From assembly GCA_016292635.1 (NCBI GenBank), contig JAEDIC010000032.1, forward strand, positions 1 to 15,945: DNA of 15,945 nucleotides, written 5' to 3'. The notes under the pieces were generated by a model, which made no database searches, was not told the origin of the DNA, and was given only the letters and a program-made list of their open reading frames with translations. This DNA is from Clostridia bacterium (GTDB lineage Bacteria > Bacillota > Clostridia > Christensenellales > CAG-138). Shown here one piece after another: positions 1-7,398 of this stretch (position 1 is the first letter of the stretch; each line of letters opens with the position of its first letter). Made by a program: the position numbers and the translations under genes.

Positions 1-1496
1 CACCCGCACAGCAGTCAGCTCCGCAGCAAACCTACACTCCGCCCACGCAGCAGAGTTATCAGCCGCAGGGCGGACAGCAGAGCTATTCCGCTATGAATGG
101 GGGCGCGTACGCGCAACCGGCTTACGCAACTGCGCCCAGGCAAAAAAAACCGATGAACAAAAAAACGCTGTTCATCATCGGCGGAGCGGTGCTGGCGGTC
201 ATTCTTGTCGTAGCGCTCATAGGCGCCATTGGCGGCAAGGGCGGTGAGACAGCCGCGTCCAGCGATCCCAACGCGGGCGTCTATACCGCTGTCAGCGCCG
301 AGATGATGGGTATGGATGTTGACGTTGACACGGTTTGGACCGAAGGCTTTACCATCGAGCTTATGGATAAAGGCAAGTGCGCCATGGAGATAGACGGCAC
401 GAAAGCCAACGGCAAATGGACGCTTGAGGGCACTGCCTTCCACATCAAGGGCGGCGGGCTTGACTGCGACGGTACGCTGGCGAATGGCAAGCTTGAGCTG
501 GAAAACGTGCTGGATATGGGAATAACGCTGAAATTCACGCGAGCTGGCGGCGCAGCGGGCGCGTCCGCAGGCGGCGTCTCAGACGCCTCCGCAAGCGAAT
601 TGCAAAAGCAATGGAACGGCACATGGTACGGCTGCCTGTACGTCAGCGAAGCCACGGGCGCGTTTGCCGATATCCCAAGCGATTTCTATGACGTATATAT
701 GGTAGTTGACGTAGACGCAAGCGGCAAGGGTCAGTTTGCGGTGTTCCTTGACGGCGTAGATGAAGCATTTGCCCTTGCCACCTGCGAGGCGAAGGAATCC
801 GGACTTTATGCCATAGACGGCACCATAGCCGGAGGTGAGGAAATGTACGCCTACAACTGGATGTTCCTGCCCATGCCCGATTATCCCGATCAGTATGTGA
901 TGGGCGACGTCATCGAGAACGGCGACAACATATTCGACTTCAAGCTTTTCATGAAGCAGTGGGGCGGAAGCTGGCAGGATGAAATTGACAGCGATTTTGC
1001 CATCACTCCTCCCTCAGTGGCTTGGTATGAGAGCGCTATCGCAAACGGAGAACTCCCTCCTGTTGGGTTTGCGCCGATTAACTACGCCGGCACTGCCGCT
1101 TCCGTAATCGGCAATAATCCCGACGGACTGGGCAGCGACGGTCTGGAGCCGGGCGAAGTGCCGGATGACCAGATGGAGCCGCAGCCGACAACCGGCGGCG
1201 AATATGGCAGCTCAGTTGCGGGCGCAGACGGTATTGTGCCGCTGGATGTACTTATTACCGCGGGCAAGTATTGCAATGAGCACCGCAACGAGGTCACATA
1301 CGAGCAGGTATACAAGATGATGGGCAATGTGCACGGCGCCGCCCAGGTGGACAGAGACTCTTGGAAGCCCGGCGAAGTTCATCAGTATGGTTGGTCGGCA
1401 GAGAGCGGCGAGTATATCTTCATCAATTTCCATGTTGCGGATGACGGCTCGGAATACTGGAACTCCATGTCCAGCACAATGGGACTGCTGAAATAA
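1..1496 (+). CDS. Membrane-anchored protein with PQ-rich N-terminus and lipocalin-like exodomain (5' partial)
   Basis: The reading frame is open to the left edge, so the start lies outside the window; 497 residues are visible. Residues 1-50 are low-complexity, rich in Pro, Gln and Tyr. A Lys-rich stretch leads into one membrane segment (about 55-77, LFIIGGAVLAVILVVALIGA). Such a layout is usual for proteins with an N-terminal zinc ribbon, but that part is not visible here. Outside the membrane follow a beta-rich lipocalin-like domain (about 92-180), a domain starting WNGTWYG (about 204-360) and a C-terminal region (about 410-497) with a BamE/SmpA-like look (TYEQVYKMMG, then spaced Trp and Phe). 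The first two exodomains resemble parts of the lipoprotein at 2288-3571, so the two are probably paralogs. It is the first visible gene of a seven-gene + strand set. Function unknown. Confidence 0.85.
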   Translation, partial: PAQQSAPQQTYTPPTQQSYQPQGGQQSYSAMNGGAYAQPAYATAPRQKKPMNKKTLFIIGGAVLAVILVVALIGAIGGKGGETAASSDPNAGVYTAVSAEMMGMDVDVDTVWTEGFTIELMDKGKCAMEIDGTKANGKWTLEGTAFHIKGGGLDCDGTLANGKLELENVLDMGITLKFTRAGGAAGASAGGVSDASASELQKQWNGTWYGCLYVSEATGAFADIPSDFYDVYMVVDVDASGKGQFAVFLDGVDEAFALATCEAKESGLYAIDGTIAGGEEMYAYNWMFLPMPDYPDQYVMGDVIENGDNIFDFKLFMKQWGGSWQDEIDSDFAITPPSVAWYESAIANGELPPVGFAPINYAGTAASVIGNNPDGLGSDGLEPGEVPDDQMEPQPTTGGEYGSSVAGADGIVPLDVLITAGKYCNEHRNEVTYEQVYKMMGNVHGAAQVDRDSWKPGEVHQYGWSAESGEYIFINFHVADDGSEYWNSMSSTMGLLK

Positions 1497-1511
1497 CTCT
1501 TGCGATCACGA

Positions 1512-1543
1512 TTCGGGCCGCGGCGCATGAAACGCGGCCCGAA
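1512..1543. other. Intercistronic GC-rich hairpin
   Basis: A perfect 11-bp inverted repeat (TTCGGGCCGCG and CGCGGCCCGAA) with a 10-base loop lies 15 bases after the stop of the first gene. No run of T follows on either strand, so it is not a typical intrinsic terminator. It could stabilise or process the mRNA between the first two genes. Confidence 0.6.
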
Positions 1544-1580
1544 AACCCGAAAACTGAATATTAAACGGAGGATATAAAAA

Positions 1581-2261
1581 GTGAAAAGAATTTTTGCCCT
1601 TTTACTGTCGCTTTTAATACTGCTTACTCTGACTGCATGCGCAAGTAAAGCTCCTGCTGAGGCTTCGGTATCTGATGAACCCACGGATACGCCCGCACCG
1701 GAGGCCGTTGTGGATCCTGAAGAGATCGAATGGGGTTATCAAGCGCCAGGCATCTCGGACACCCAATACTGGTATGTGGACGGAGATAAAAGCGCAACAA
1801 GCTTCATCTTCTTTGAGGACGATTATTTGACAACGGTTGACGGGGAAACCCGGAACACCGTTGATACCAAGATCACCGACAAACACATCGTGGACGCTGA
1901 AACGGGCGGCAGCGCTTTTGACTTTGTGTTCACGGATGTGCTCACCTGTTATGACCTTGTGAGCGGGCAGTGGTATAAGCGGGCCGATTATGAAACCGTC
2001 GTGAAGTCGCTCACCGAAGCTACTTTTGTATGCGAAGCGGGGAGCCAATGGAAATACACATTCCAAGACGACGGCACCATGGTCTACGATGATAACGGAA
2101 CGCTGAAGACCGGTACATGGTGGATCCAGGACGCCCGCACCATCAATAACCATTATGATGATGAGGGCGACACTGGCGGATGGTTTGAGATCACATACAA
2201 CGATGAAGGATGGAGCATTAAAAGCATCAAAGATACCGACGTTTTCTATCCCGAGAAGTAA
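1581..2261 (+). CDS. Putative lipoprotein of unknown function
   Basis: 226-residue protein. The start is GTG, chosen because ACGGAGGA sits 8 bases upstream and the resulting N-terminus is a clean lipoprotein signal: Lys-Arg, a leucine-rich core, then lipobox LTAC with Cys20 as the predicted lipidated residue. A short Pro/Thr/Glu-rich spacer (about 24-50) follows. The remainder is acidic, beta-rich and full of aromatic residues. A C-terminal stretch (WKYTFQDDGTMVYDDNGTLK, then GTWWIQD) has the strand-turn-strand pattern F..DGT...G.W common in lipocalin-like lipoproteins. I do not recognise a named family. It is 26 bases upstream of the next lipoprotein gene and should share its transcript. Confidence 0.85.
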   Translation: MKRIFALLLSLLILLTLTACASKAPAEASVSDEPTDTPAPEAVVDPEEIEWGYQAPGISDTQYWYVDGDKSATSFIFFEDDYLTTVDGETRNTVDTKITDKHIVDAETGGSAFDFVFTDVLTCYDLVSGQWYKRADYETVVKSLTEATFVCEAGSQWKYTFQDDGTMVYDDNGTLKTGTWWIQDARTINNHYDDEGDTGGWFEITYNDEGWSIKSIKDTDVFYPEK

Positions 2262-2287
2262 GCTGATAATTCAAGGAGGAACATAAC

Positions 2288-3571
2288 ATGATGAAAAGAG
2301 TTGCTGCGGCGCTGTTGGTGCTTATGATGATCCTTACTCTTACCGCCTGCGGCGGCAAGGGGGAAAATGTTACGGGCAAGTACACATGCGTGAGCGCCAA
2401 ATACAGCGACGGTTCAGGCACGCCCGACGGCGAGTGGATCCAACTCGAAAAAGGTGGCAAGGGCACATATTACGGCGGATTTGAGTTTGACCTCAAGTGG
2501 AAGCTCGACGGTGAAACCTTTACAGGCACAGTGAACTTCATGGGAATGGAAAACCCCATGGAAGGCACTTTAAAGGACGGCGTGCTTAACGTGAAATACG
2601 GCGACGTCGATATGAGCTTTGTAAAAGAAGGCGCGCAAGACGCAGGCACAGCCGAGCCCGCGGACGATGGGATCGTGGGAAGCTATGTGCTCAACAGCGC
2701 TACCATTGAGGGGACCGACTACACATACGAGGAGCTTGACGCCTACGGCATGGCAAAGGGCACATTCATAAAATTCAATGCCGACGGCACAGGCGATTTC
2801 GGCCTTTCTGGCGAGGAGCCCGAAAGCTTTATATATGACGAAGCCAAGGGTGGGATAACTTTCGATTCGGACGATTCTACTGCAATCTTCACCGTTGAGG
2901 GAGACAAGGTCACTCTTGATTATGAGGAGGCGGGTATGACGATGGTATTCGTTCCCGAAGATGCGGCAGGCTCAGGCTCAAGCACAGGCTCAAGTACGGG
3001 AGCGAATTTTAGCGCCGGCGACTTCTTTAGCGGCATTACCGTTGCGACATCCATGGATGACGCCTTTGCGGGTGCGGGCGGCGGAATAAGCTACGGCGCA
3101 AGCGGCTTTGTTTCCCCCACCAAAACAATAACTCTCGGCAAAATGTGGTTTGGCACGATGCAGGTCACGAACTCTACGGACAACAAGGACTATGAGAAAG
3201 ACATCATCGCCTCCATCGCCGCAGCCCGTGACGGCCGCACATTCATCGAAGTTTATACGGATTCGAGCATGAGCGATGATTTCTTGCAGCTCTCCATGTA
3301 CATCATCCTTAATAACGACCGCTTCGCTGCCGATATCGGCGATAAGGACGCTTGGGTATTCGACCGCTATTTGACTGAGGATGACGCCGCATATTTCTCT
3401 CCGGTTCTGGAGAATGGCGCGCTGGACATGTACTACCATTATGAGGATCCCAACAGCAACTATTCCTGCAACGTCAGGTTCTTCCTGCGCGAGGACGGCA
3501 CCGAGTGGGATGAAGAAAACGATCCGCTGCCGCCCAGCTATGAGCAATACAAAGAAGCTATCGGCGGTTAA
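2288..3571 (+). CDS. Putative lipoprotein with two lipocalin-like domains and a WFG domain
   Basis: 427-residue protein. AAGGAGGA lies 7 bases before a double ATG; starting at 2288 or 2291 changes only one Met. The signal peptide ends in lipobox LTAC (Cys21). Two similar beta-rich domains follow (about 27-113 and 129-224), each beginning G.Y and ending with a strand such as MSFVKEG or MVFVPED. A Ser/Gly/Thr linker (SGSSTGSSTG, about 229-238) comes next, then a C-terminal domain (about 284-427) beginning KMWFGTMQV and ending near PPSYEQYKEAIGG. The C-terminal domain matches the WYG domain of the gene at the left edge, including the shared PPS...Y..AI ending, which points to duplication. Predicted to be anchored on the outer face of the membrane. 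Function unknown. Confidence 0.88.
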   Translation: MMKRVAAALLVLMMILTLTACGGKGENVTGKYTCVSAKYSDGSGTPDGEWIQLEKGGKGTYYGGFEFDLKWKLDGETFTGTVNFMGMENPMEGTLKDGVLNVKYGDVDMSFVKEGAQDAGTAEPADDGIVGSYVLNSATIEGTDYTYEELDAYGMAKGTFIKFNADGTGDFGLSGEEPESFIYDEAKGGITFDSDDSTAIFTVEGDKVTLDYEEAGMTMVFVPEDAAGSGSSTGSSTGANFSAGDFFSGITVATSMDDAFAGAGGGISYGASGFVSPTKTITLGKMWFGTMQVTNSTDNKDYEKDIIASIAAARDGRTFIEVYTDSSMSDDFLQLSMYIILNNDRFAADIGDKDAWVFDRYLTEDDAAYFSPVLENGALDMYYHYEDPNSNYSCNVRFFLREDGTEWDEENDPLPPSYEQYKEAIGG

Positions 3572-3612
3572 ATCGCACCAAGATCAGATTATTTTGTAAA
3601 GGAGATAAATCC

Positions 3613-4290
3613 ATGCGTTATTCCATCGAAGGCGGCAGCCTGCCTGCCGTTATAATTCAGCTTGATCCCGGTGAAAAGCTGCTGAGCGAAGTGGGCGGAC
3701 GTACCTGGTCTCGCGGCCCGGTATTGACAGAAACCAAGGCGGAGGGCGGCGCGGGCAAAGCGCTTGGCCGCATGTTTATGGGCGAAAGCCTCTTTATGAA
3801 CACCTATACCGCACAAGGACCGTCGGAGATCGTTTTCTCCTCATCCTTCCCCGGAAGGATAATCGCTCGTGAGTTGGCTCCCGGACAGAGTATCGTTTGC
3901 CAAAAGCGGGCATTTCTCTGCGCCACCTATGGAGTGGAGCTTGCGGTCCATTTCCAGAAGAAGCTTGGCGCTGGCCTTGTAGGCGGCGAGGGCTTTATCA
4001 TGCAGCGGGTAACAGGCCCTGGTCTTGTGTTCCTTGAGGTGGACGGCTTCTGTCAGGAATATGATCTGCAACCCGGCGAGCAGATCGTCTGCGACACCGG
4101 CGTGCTGGCCATAATGGACGCTACCTGCCAAATGGATGTGCAGATGGTCAAGGGCGTAAAGAATATGCTGCTGGGCGGCGAAGGCCTGTTTGATACGGTC
4201 ATCACCGGCCCGGGCAAGGTGCATCTGCAAACCATGACGATTTCCAAGCTCGCCACGCAAATGATACCCTATTTACCATTTAAGAAGTAA
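3613..4290 (+). CDS. AIM24 family protein (TIGR00266-like)
   Basis: 225-residue protein. AAAGGAG lies 8 bases upstream of the ATG. The whole length fits the AIM24/DUF124 family (TIGR00266), a double beta-helix-like fold: it opens YSIEGGSLPAVIIQLDPGEKL, then has SEVGGRTWSRGP, a central GKALGRMFMGESLFMNTYTA block, and repeated turns such as LAPGQSIVCQKRAFLC, GFIMQRVTGPG, LQPGEQIVCDTGVLA and GLFDTVITGPG. There is no signal peptide or membrane span, so it is probably cytosolic or peripheral. The biochemical role of bacterial members is not established; the yeast relative is linked to mitochondrial membrane organisation. Its place between lipoprotein genes suggests an envelope-related task, which is inference. 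Confidence 0.93.
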   Translation: MRYSIEGGSLPAVIIQLDPGEKLLSEVGGRTWSRGPVLTETKAEGGAGKALGRMFMGESLFMNTYTAQGPSEIVFSSSFPGRIIARELAPGQSIVCQKRAFLCATYGVELAVHFQKKLGAGLVGGEGFIMQRVTGPGLVFLEVDGFCQEYDLQPGEQIVCDTGVLAIMDATCQMDVQMVKGVKNMLLGGEGLFDTVITGPGKVHLQTMTISKLATQMIPYLPFKK

Positions 4291-4300
4291 GAGAATCCTT

Positions 4301-4338
4301 GGATATGGCCGGACGGCCTGCCGACACCGGCCCTATCC
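4301..4338. other. Intercistronic hairpin
   Basis: Inverted repeat GGATATGGCCGG with CCGGCCCTATCC: 11 pairs with one internal mismatch and a 14-base loop, between the AIM24-family gene and the next lipoprotein gene. There is no T-run after it, so it more likely affects mRNA processing or stability than termination. Confidence 0.55.
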
Positions 4339-4360
4339 AGACGGAGTTATTGAGGTTGAC

Positions 4361-5170
4361 ATGAAAGAACGTATCATAAGCGTATTCCTTATATTCGTAA
4401 TGTGCCTGTGCGTGGGATGTCAGAGCTCGGAACCGAGATCCGATGCACAAGCTGTTTCAGCCGAGCCGACAGCCGCTCTGCCCCCTTCCCCGCAGCCAGC
4501 GAATACCGCGGCGCCGGAAAGTGCGGATACAGTTGCCGTGTATGAAAGGGAGTCTGAGCAGGCAATCGACGATATGCCCGCCGCTCAAGATGAAACCCAG
4601 CAGCCGGTTGAAGCGGTTGATCAGGCCCAGGATGACGAAGCTATTGAGTATGAAATGCAGACCGAACAAGGAGATGACAGCATGAAAATCACGTTTAACG
4701 CATTGCCGAAGACATCAGAACAGTTTTCGGCGCTTGCGGACGGGAAACTGAACAGCCCCGAAAATACCTGCGCGCTGTTCCTGCTTGCTCTTAATATGTA
4801 TACACAGGATAAAGACGCCGGTCTCGAAGCTATCAATCTATTGCGCGGCCCACGTCCGATGAATGGATACGATACGCAATTCATCCACGACCGGCTGCGG
4901 GATAAGGCCTACCTGCCGCTCGCCTATTTTGACGGTGCGACCCCCGATAACAGCTATACTCCCACCGAGCCATACATCGTCAACATTTACCCCGATCCTC
5001 GCCCTCAGGATTGTGAGGCGGGCTATATACGCCTGTTTCTGAAAACCGCCGGAGCGGATTCTACCCGCCCCATCAAGCTGCGTCAAAAGGGCGACGAATG
5101 GTTCCTGTGGGAATACTCCAGCATCCTTTCAGGCATACGGCTTCCGGCAAGCCAAGACCCATGGGCATAA
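4361..5170 (+). CDS. Putative lipoprotein with DUF6935-like C-terminal domain
   Basis: 269-residue protein. The N-terminus is a lipoprotein signal ending CVGC (Cys20), followed by a disordered acidic, Pro/Ala/Glu/Gln-rich spacer to about residue 105. The C-terminal 160 residues form a compact domain: FNALPKTSEQF, ALFLLALNMY, LLRGPRPMNGYDTQFIHDR, PLAYFDGATPDNSYTP, GADSTRPIKLRQKGDEWFLWEYSS and a terminal GIRLPASQDPWA. From memory this agrees with DUF6935, a domain of unknown function in clostridia; I could not check it. The start is supported by a weak GAGG site 5 bases upstream. An inner ATG at the domain boundary (4682) could express the domain alone, but the lipobox favours the long form. 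Downstream gene follows after 15 bases. Confidence 0.87.
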   Translation: MKERIISVFLIFVMCLCVGCQSSEPRSDAQAVSAEPTAALPPSPQPANTAAPESADTVAVYERESEQAIDDMPAAQDETQQPVEAVDQAQDDEAIEYEMQTEQGDDSMKITFNALPKTSEQFSALADGKLNSPENTCALFLLALNMYTQDKDAGLEAINLLRGPRPMNGYDTQFIHDRLRDKAYLPLAYFDGATPDNSYTPTEPYIVNIYPDPRPQDCEAGYIRLFLKTAGADSTRPIKLRQKGDEWFLWEYSSILSGIRLPASQDPWA

Positions 5171-5185
5171 AGGGGCGCAAACCGA

Positions 5186-5998
5186 ATGAATAAGATAATA
5201 AAGGCGGTGATAGTCGTGGCACTTTGGGGAGCGCTTTGCGGATTGTTTTGCGGTTGCTCTTCGAATAAACCGCTTATTGACAACCATCCACTGGACGGCC
5301 CCGGTATGCTGAACACCGCCGCCCCCATGCTGGAGATGCTAAATGCCGATTGGGTTAGCACGGACGGGCGATGGACCGCAAACATAGACGGCCATACGCT
5401 CAAGCTTTTCCTCGAAGGGGATCGCGTATACGAAGACAGCCTGTACTTCACATTTGACGGCGAAAACTTGAACAATAAAACGGAGCTTAACCTGTATTAC
5501 AGCGAGTTTGAGAACGACGATGGAAGCGTCTCCGGCGTAATAGAACAGTTTTATACGGAAAACTGCCGGCTGTATATGGAGATTGCGTATAAGGACGGCA
5601 CGGGTGAAAATTTAGTATTCGAAAAGGCTGAAGAAGAAATCCAGGTGCTGGACGGCGACAGGACATATGTGGACAACGAGCCGCTGCTGATGGCGCTGCA
5701 GGGCTCATGGGCAAGCGAAGATGGTGTGTGGAAGCTTACAATAGAGGATTATACCATTACCATTCTGCACGAAGACGCGAAAGTGTATTGCGAAAACTAT
5801 AATTTCGTCTTTTACGGCGGGGCGGATATCAATGAACACACCGAACTGGAGCTGCCTGATTACGAGTTATGCCGTGACGGTGAGGAGCGCTTTGCGTCAA
5901 TTGAGTATTTGTATAGTGAAAATGGAGCGCTGTACATGCAAGTAAGCTGTGAAGGCTGTGAAAGCAAATCTGTTACGCTTAAAAAATCAGCGAAATAA
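5186..5998 (+). CDS. Putative lipoprotein with tandemly duplicated domain
   Basis: 270-residue protein. The hydrophobic N-terminus ends in a lipobox-like FCGC (Cys24). The mature part consists of two related copies, about 52-148 and 170-267. Shared landmarks are W.S.DG.W (WVSTDGRW, WASEDGVW), a strand with acidic residues then VY (GDRVYEDS, DAKVYCEN), F.F or FVF, TELNL against TELEL, IEQFYTENCRLYMEI against IEYLYSENGALYMQV, and a closing LVFEK or VTLKK strand. This is direct evidence of internal duplication; the fold is probably a lipocalin-like beta barrel. The Shine-Dalgarno is weak (AGGGGC), so translation may be coupled to the preceding gene 15 bases upstream. Function unknown. Confidence 0.85.
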   Translation: MNKIIKAVIVVALWGALCGLFCGCSSNKPLIDNHPLDGPGMLNTAAPMLEMLNADWVSTDGRWTANIDGHTLKLFLEGDRVYEDSLYFTFDGENLNNKTELNLYYSEFENDDGSVSGVIEQFYTENCRLYMEIAYKDGTGENLVFEKAEEEIQVLDGDRTYVDNEPLLMALQGSWASEDGVWKLTIEDYTITILHEDAKVYCENYNFVFYGGADINEHTELELPDYELCRDGEERFASIEYLYSENGALYMQVSCEGCESKSVTLKKSAK

Positions 5999-6031
5999 TG
6001 GCCATTTAGGCCTTATAAGGAGGAAGATTAT

Positions 6032-6754
6032 ATGGGACTGTTTGATAAGAAGTATTGTGATGTGTGTGGAGAAAAGATCGGGCTTTTGGGCAACCGCAAG
6101 CTGGAGGACGGCAACCTGTGCAAGGATTGCGCAGCCAAGCTGTCCCCATTCTTCAGCGAGCGGCGCAAATCTACGGTAGAAGACATCAAGGAGCAGCTTG
6201 CGTACCGCGAAGCAAACCAGGATAAGGTCGCGGCGTTCAATCCCACTAAAACCATTGGCGGCGATATGAAGCTGTATTTCGACGAGGATAAGCGGCAGTG
6301 GCTGGCTACACGTTCAAGAAACTGGCGCAGCGCCAATCCTGACGTAATGGATTTCGCGCAGGTAACAGGCTGCACCCTGGATATTGACGAGAGCAAGCGT
6401 GAGCTGAAGCGCAAAGACGCCGAAGGCAATGAGGTCAGCTACACCCCGCCCCGTTACGAATACTCCTATGATTTCAACATGACCATCCATGTGAACGCGC
6501 CGTACTTCTCTGAGATACGCTTCCAGATTAACGAAGACGAGATCAACCAGCGCGGCGGCATGGCATACCGTGAAGCGCAGGCGAAAGCAGATGAAATCAA
6601 GGCGACCCTTACACAGGTTCGCGACGCCGAGCGCGAAGCTGTCATAGCGGCCAATACGCCCAAAGCAAGCGTCAAATGCCCCTATTGCGGAGCGGTCGTT
6701 GTGCCTGACGCCAACGGGAAATGTGAGTTCTGCGGCAGCGTGATAGGAGTATAA
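6032..6754 (+). CDS. DUF4428 domain protein with N- and C-terminal zinc ribbons
   Basis: 240-residue protein preceded by a strong AAGGAGGA. The N-terminus is a typical DUF4428 zinc ribbon: C9-x2-C12 (YCDVCGEKIGLLGNRKLEDG) and C30-x2-C33 (LCKDCAAKLSPFF), then RRKSTVEDIKEQLAYREAN. The middle (about 60-175) contains beta strands and a charged DIDESKRELKR segment. A C-terminal treble-clef or rubredoxin-like ribbon has C216-x2-C219 and C231-x2-C234. There is no signal peptide, so it should be cytosolic. It is the last gene before a strong terminator, and so closes the lipoprotein/AIM24 transcript. The family role is unknown; the two metal sites suggest a scaffold or nucleic-acid/protein-binding task. 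Confidence 0.93.
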   Translation: MGLFDKKYCDVCGEKIGLLGNRKLEDGNLCKDCAAKLSPFFSERRKSTVEDIKEQLAYREANQDKVAAFNPTKTIGGDMKLYFDEDKRQWLATRSRNWRSANPDVMDFAQVTGCTLDIDESKRELKRKDAEGNEVSYTPPRYEYSYDFNMTIHVNAPYFSEIRFQINEDEINQRGGMAYREAQAKADEIKATLTQVRDAEREAVIAANTPKASVKCPYCGAVVVPDANGKCEFCGSVIGV

Positions 6755-6792
6755 ACCAATAATATGAATCCAGCCTTATTGGCGGGAACGGC

Positions 6793-6825
6793 AAAAGCCC
6801 ATGAAGCGCGTACTCATGGGCTTTT
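6793..6825 (+). terminator. Intrinsic terminator of the + strand operon
   Basis: 12-bp inverted repeat AAAAGCCCATGA and TCATGGGCTTTT with a 9-base loop, ending in TTTTAT, 38 bases after the DUF4428 gene. Because the stem carries A-runs on its left side it could also stop minus-strand transcripts. Confidence 0.88.
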
Positions 6826-7031
6826 ATCCTAAAATCCATGTGCAGGCGCGCTTGCGAAGGAAAACTGACATAATGCGGCTTCCCTGTTATGGAGCGACCC
6901 TTTTTGGCAAATCCGCATAAGCCCCGCGCAGCAATGGTCTCTTCCCATGGCTCCCCAGCGGTGCCGCAGGCACCGGGAAGCCATGTAACCCTCGAAAAAG
7001 CGGCGCAATGTCACCTTTTCCCGCAGACCGG
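6826..7031. other. Non-coding stretch, possible dispersed repeat
   Basis: No convincing gene. The main structure is a long imperfect hairpin at 6946-6985: CATGGCTCCCC and GGGAAGCCATG form the outer stem, GGTGCC and GGCACC the inner stem. A 61-codon frame crosses it on the minus strand, but its product is rich in Cys, Arg and His, has no Shine-Dalgarno and looks like translated non-coding DNA. The texture recalls intergenic repeats seen many times in clostridial genomes; that is memory, not a search result. Confidence 0.4.
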
Positions 7032-7055
7032 AGCGGCGTGAATCACGCCGCTTTT
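7032..7055 (+). terminator. Palindromic hairpin with T-run
   Basis: Near-perfect palindrome AGCGGCGTGAATCACGCCGCT followed by TTTT on the + strand. It lies 11 bases beyond the stop of the 48-aa minus-strand gene, for which the T-run is on the wrong strand. It may end + strand transcripts or act as a 3' stabiliser for the minus-strand gene. Confidence 0.55.
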
Positions 7056-7065
7056 CCTTCGTACT

Positions 7066-7212
7066 TTATTCCTTTGGTATCTCCATCCCCGCCAGCTCCT
7101 GATAGGCTTCCAGCTCTCCCTCGTCCCGGGGCGGTGTTTGCATTAGGCCGGTGGTATCGGTATAGGGGAATGTGGAGGTCATATCGGGGTATCTATGCTT
7201 TTCTTCCTTCAT
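7066..7212 (-). CDS. Small acidic protein, 48 aa
   Basis: The frame runs ATG to TAA and begins MKEEKHRYPDMTSTFPYTDT, with a second half holding TPPRDEGELEAYQELAGMEI. AAGGA lies 9 bases before the ATG. The composition is that of a real soluble peptide: charged, with Pro, Tyr and Met and no rare-residue clutter. There is no signal peptide or membrane segment. The motif TGLMQTPP followed by E.EAYQEL.GM reads like a small conserved protein of clostridia, but I cannot name a family. It sits alone, flanked by hairpins on both sides and followed by the ECF operon terminator upstream of it. Called from the sequence alone. Confidence 0.55.
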   Translation of the reverse strand: MKEEKHRYPDMTSTFPYTDTTGLMQTPPRDEGELEAYQELAGMEIPKE

Positions 7213-7346
7213 ATGTAAATTTCCTTTTTTGTTTAGAATGGCGGGAAGGAGAGGATGGTATACATTTGGGTTTATCCAAACCGTCCGCCACCCTTTTAAT
7301 TGGGCTTTTCCTTAAAAGGGAGGTGAGCGGATTCAGGTAAAACGAG
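7213..7346. other. Intergenic region with a long hairpin
   Basis: An inverted repeat at 7286-7325 pairs CCCTTTTAA with TTAAAAGGG (9 bp, 12-base loop) and extends by about four pairs beyond one mismatch. It lies upstream of the 48-aa gene on the minus strand. I see no confident promoter there. Confidence 0.4.
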
Positions 7347-7375
7347 AAAACCGCCGCATTTTTTGCGACGGTTTT
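7347..7375 (-). terminator. Terminator of the ECF/SAM hydrolase operon
   Basis: Stem AAAACCGCCGCA and TGCGACGGTTTT: 11 pairs, one mismatch, 5-base loop, 23 bases after the ecfT stop. On the minus strand it ends in TTTTC; the symmetric A/T runs make it potentially bidirectional. Confidence 0.82.
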
Positions 7376-7398
7376 TTATTGTGCATAACATAATATGT

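Noticed and set aside
2968..3003. Tandem DNA repeat GGCTCAAGCACA/GGCTCAAGTACG
   Set aside because: Two short copies coding a Ser/Gly/Thr linker; ordinary low-complexity spacer, not a regulatory repeat.
6829..7014. 61-codon minus-strand frame as a gene
   Set aside because: Cys/Arg/His-rich composition, no Shine-Dalgarno, crosses a long hairpin; looks like translated non-coding repeat DNA.
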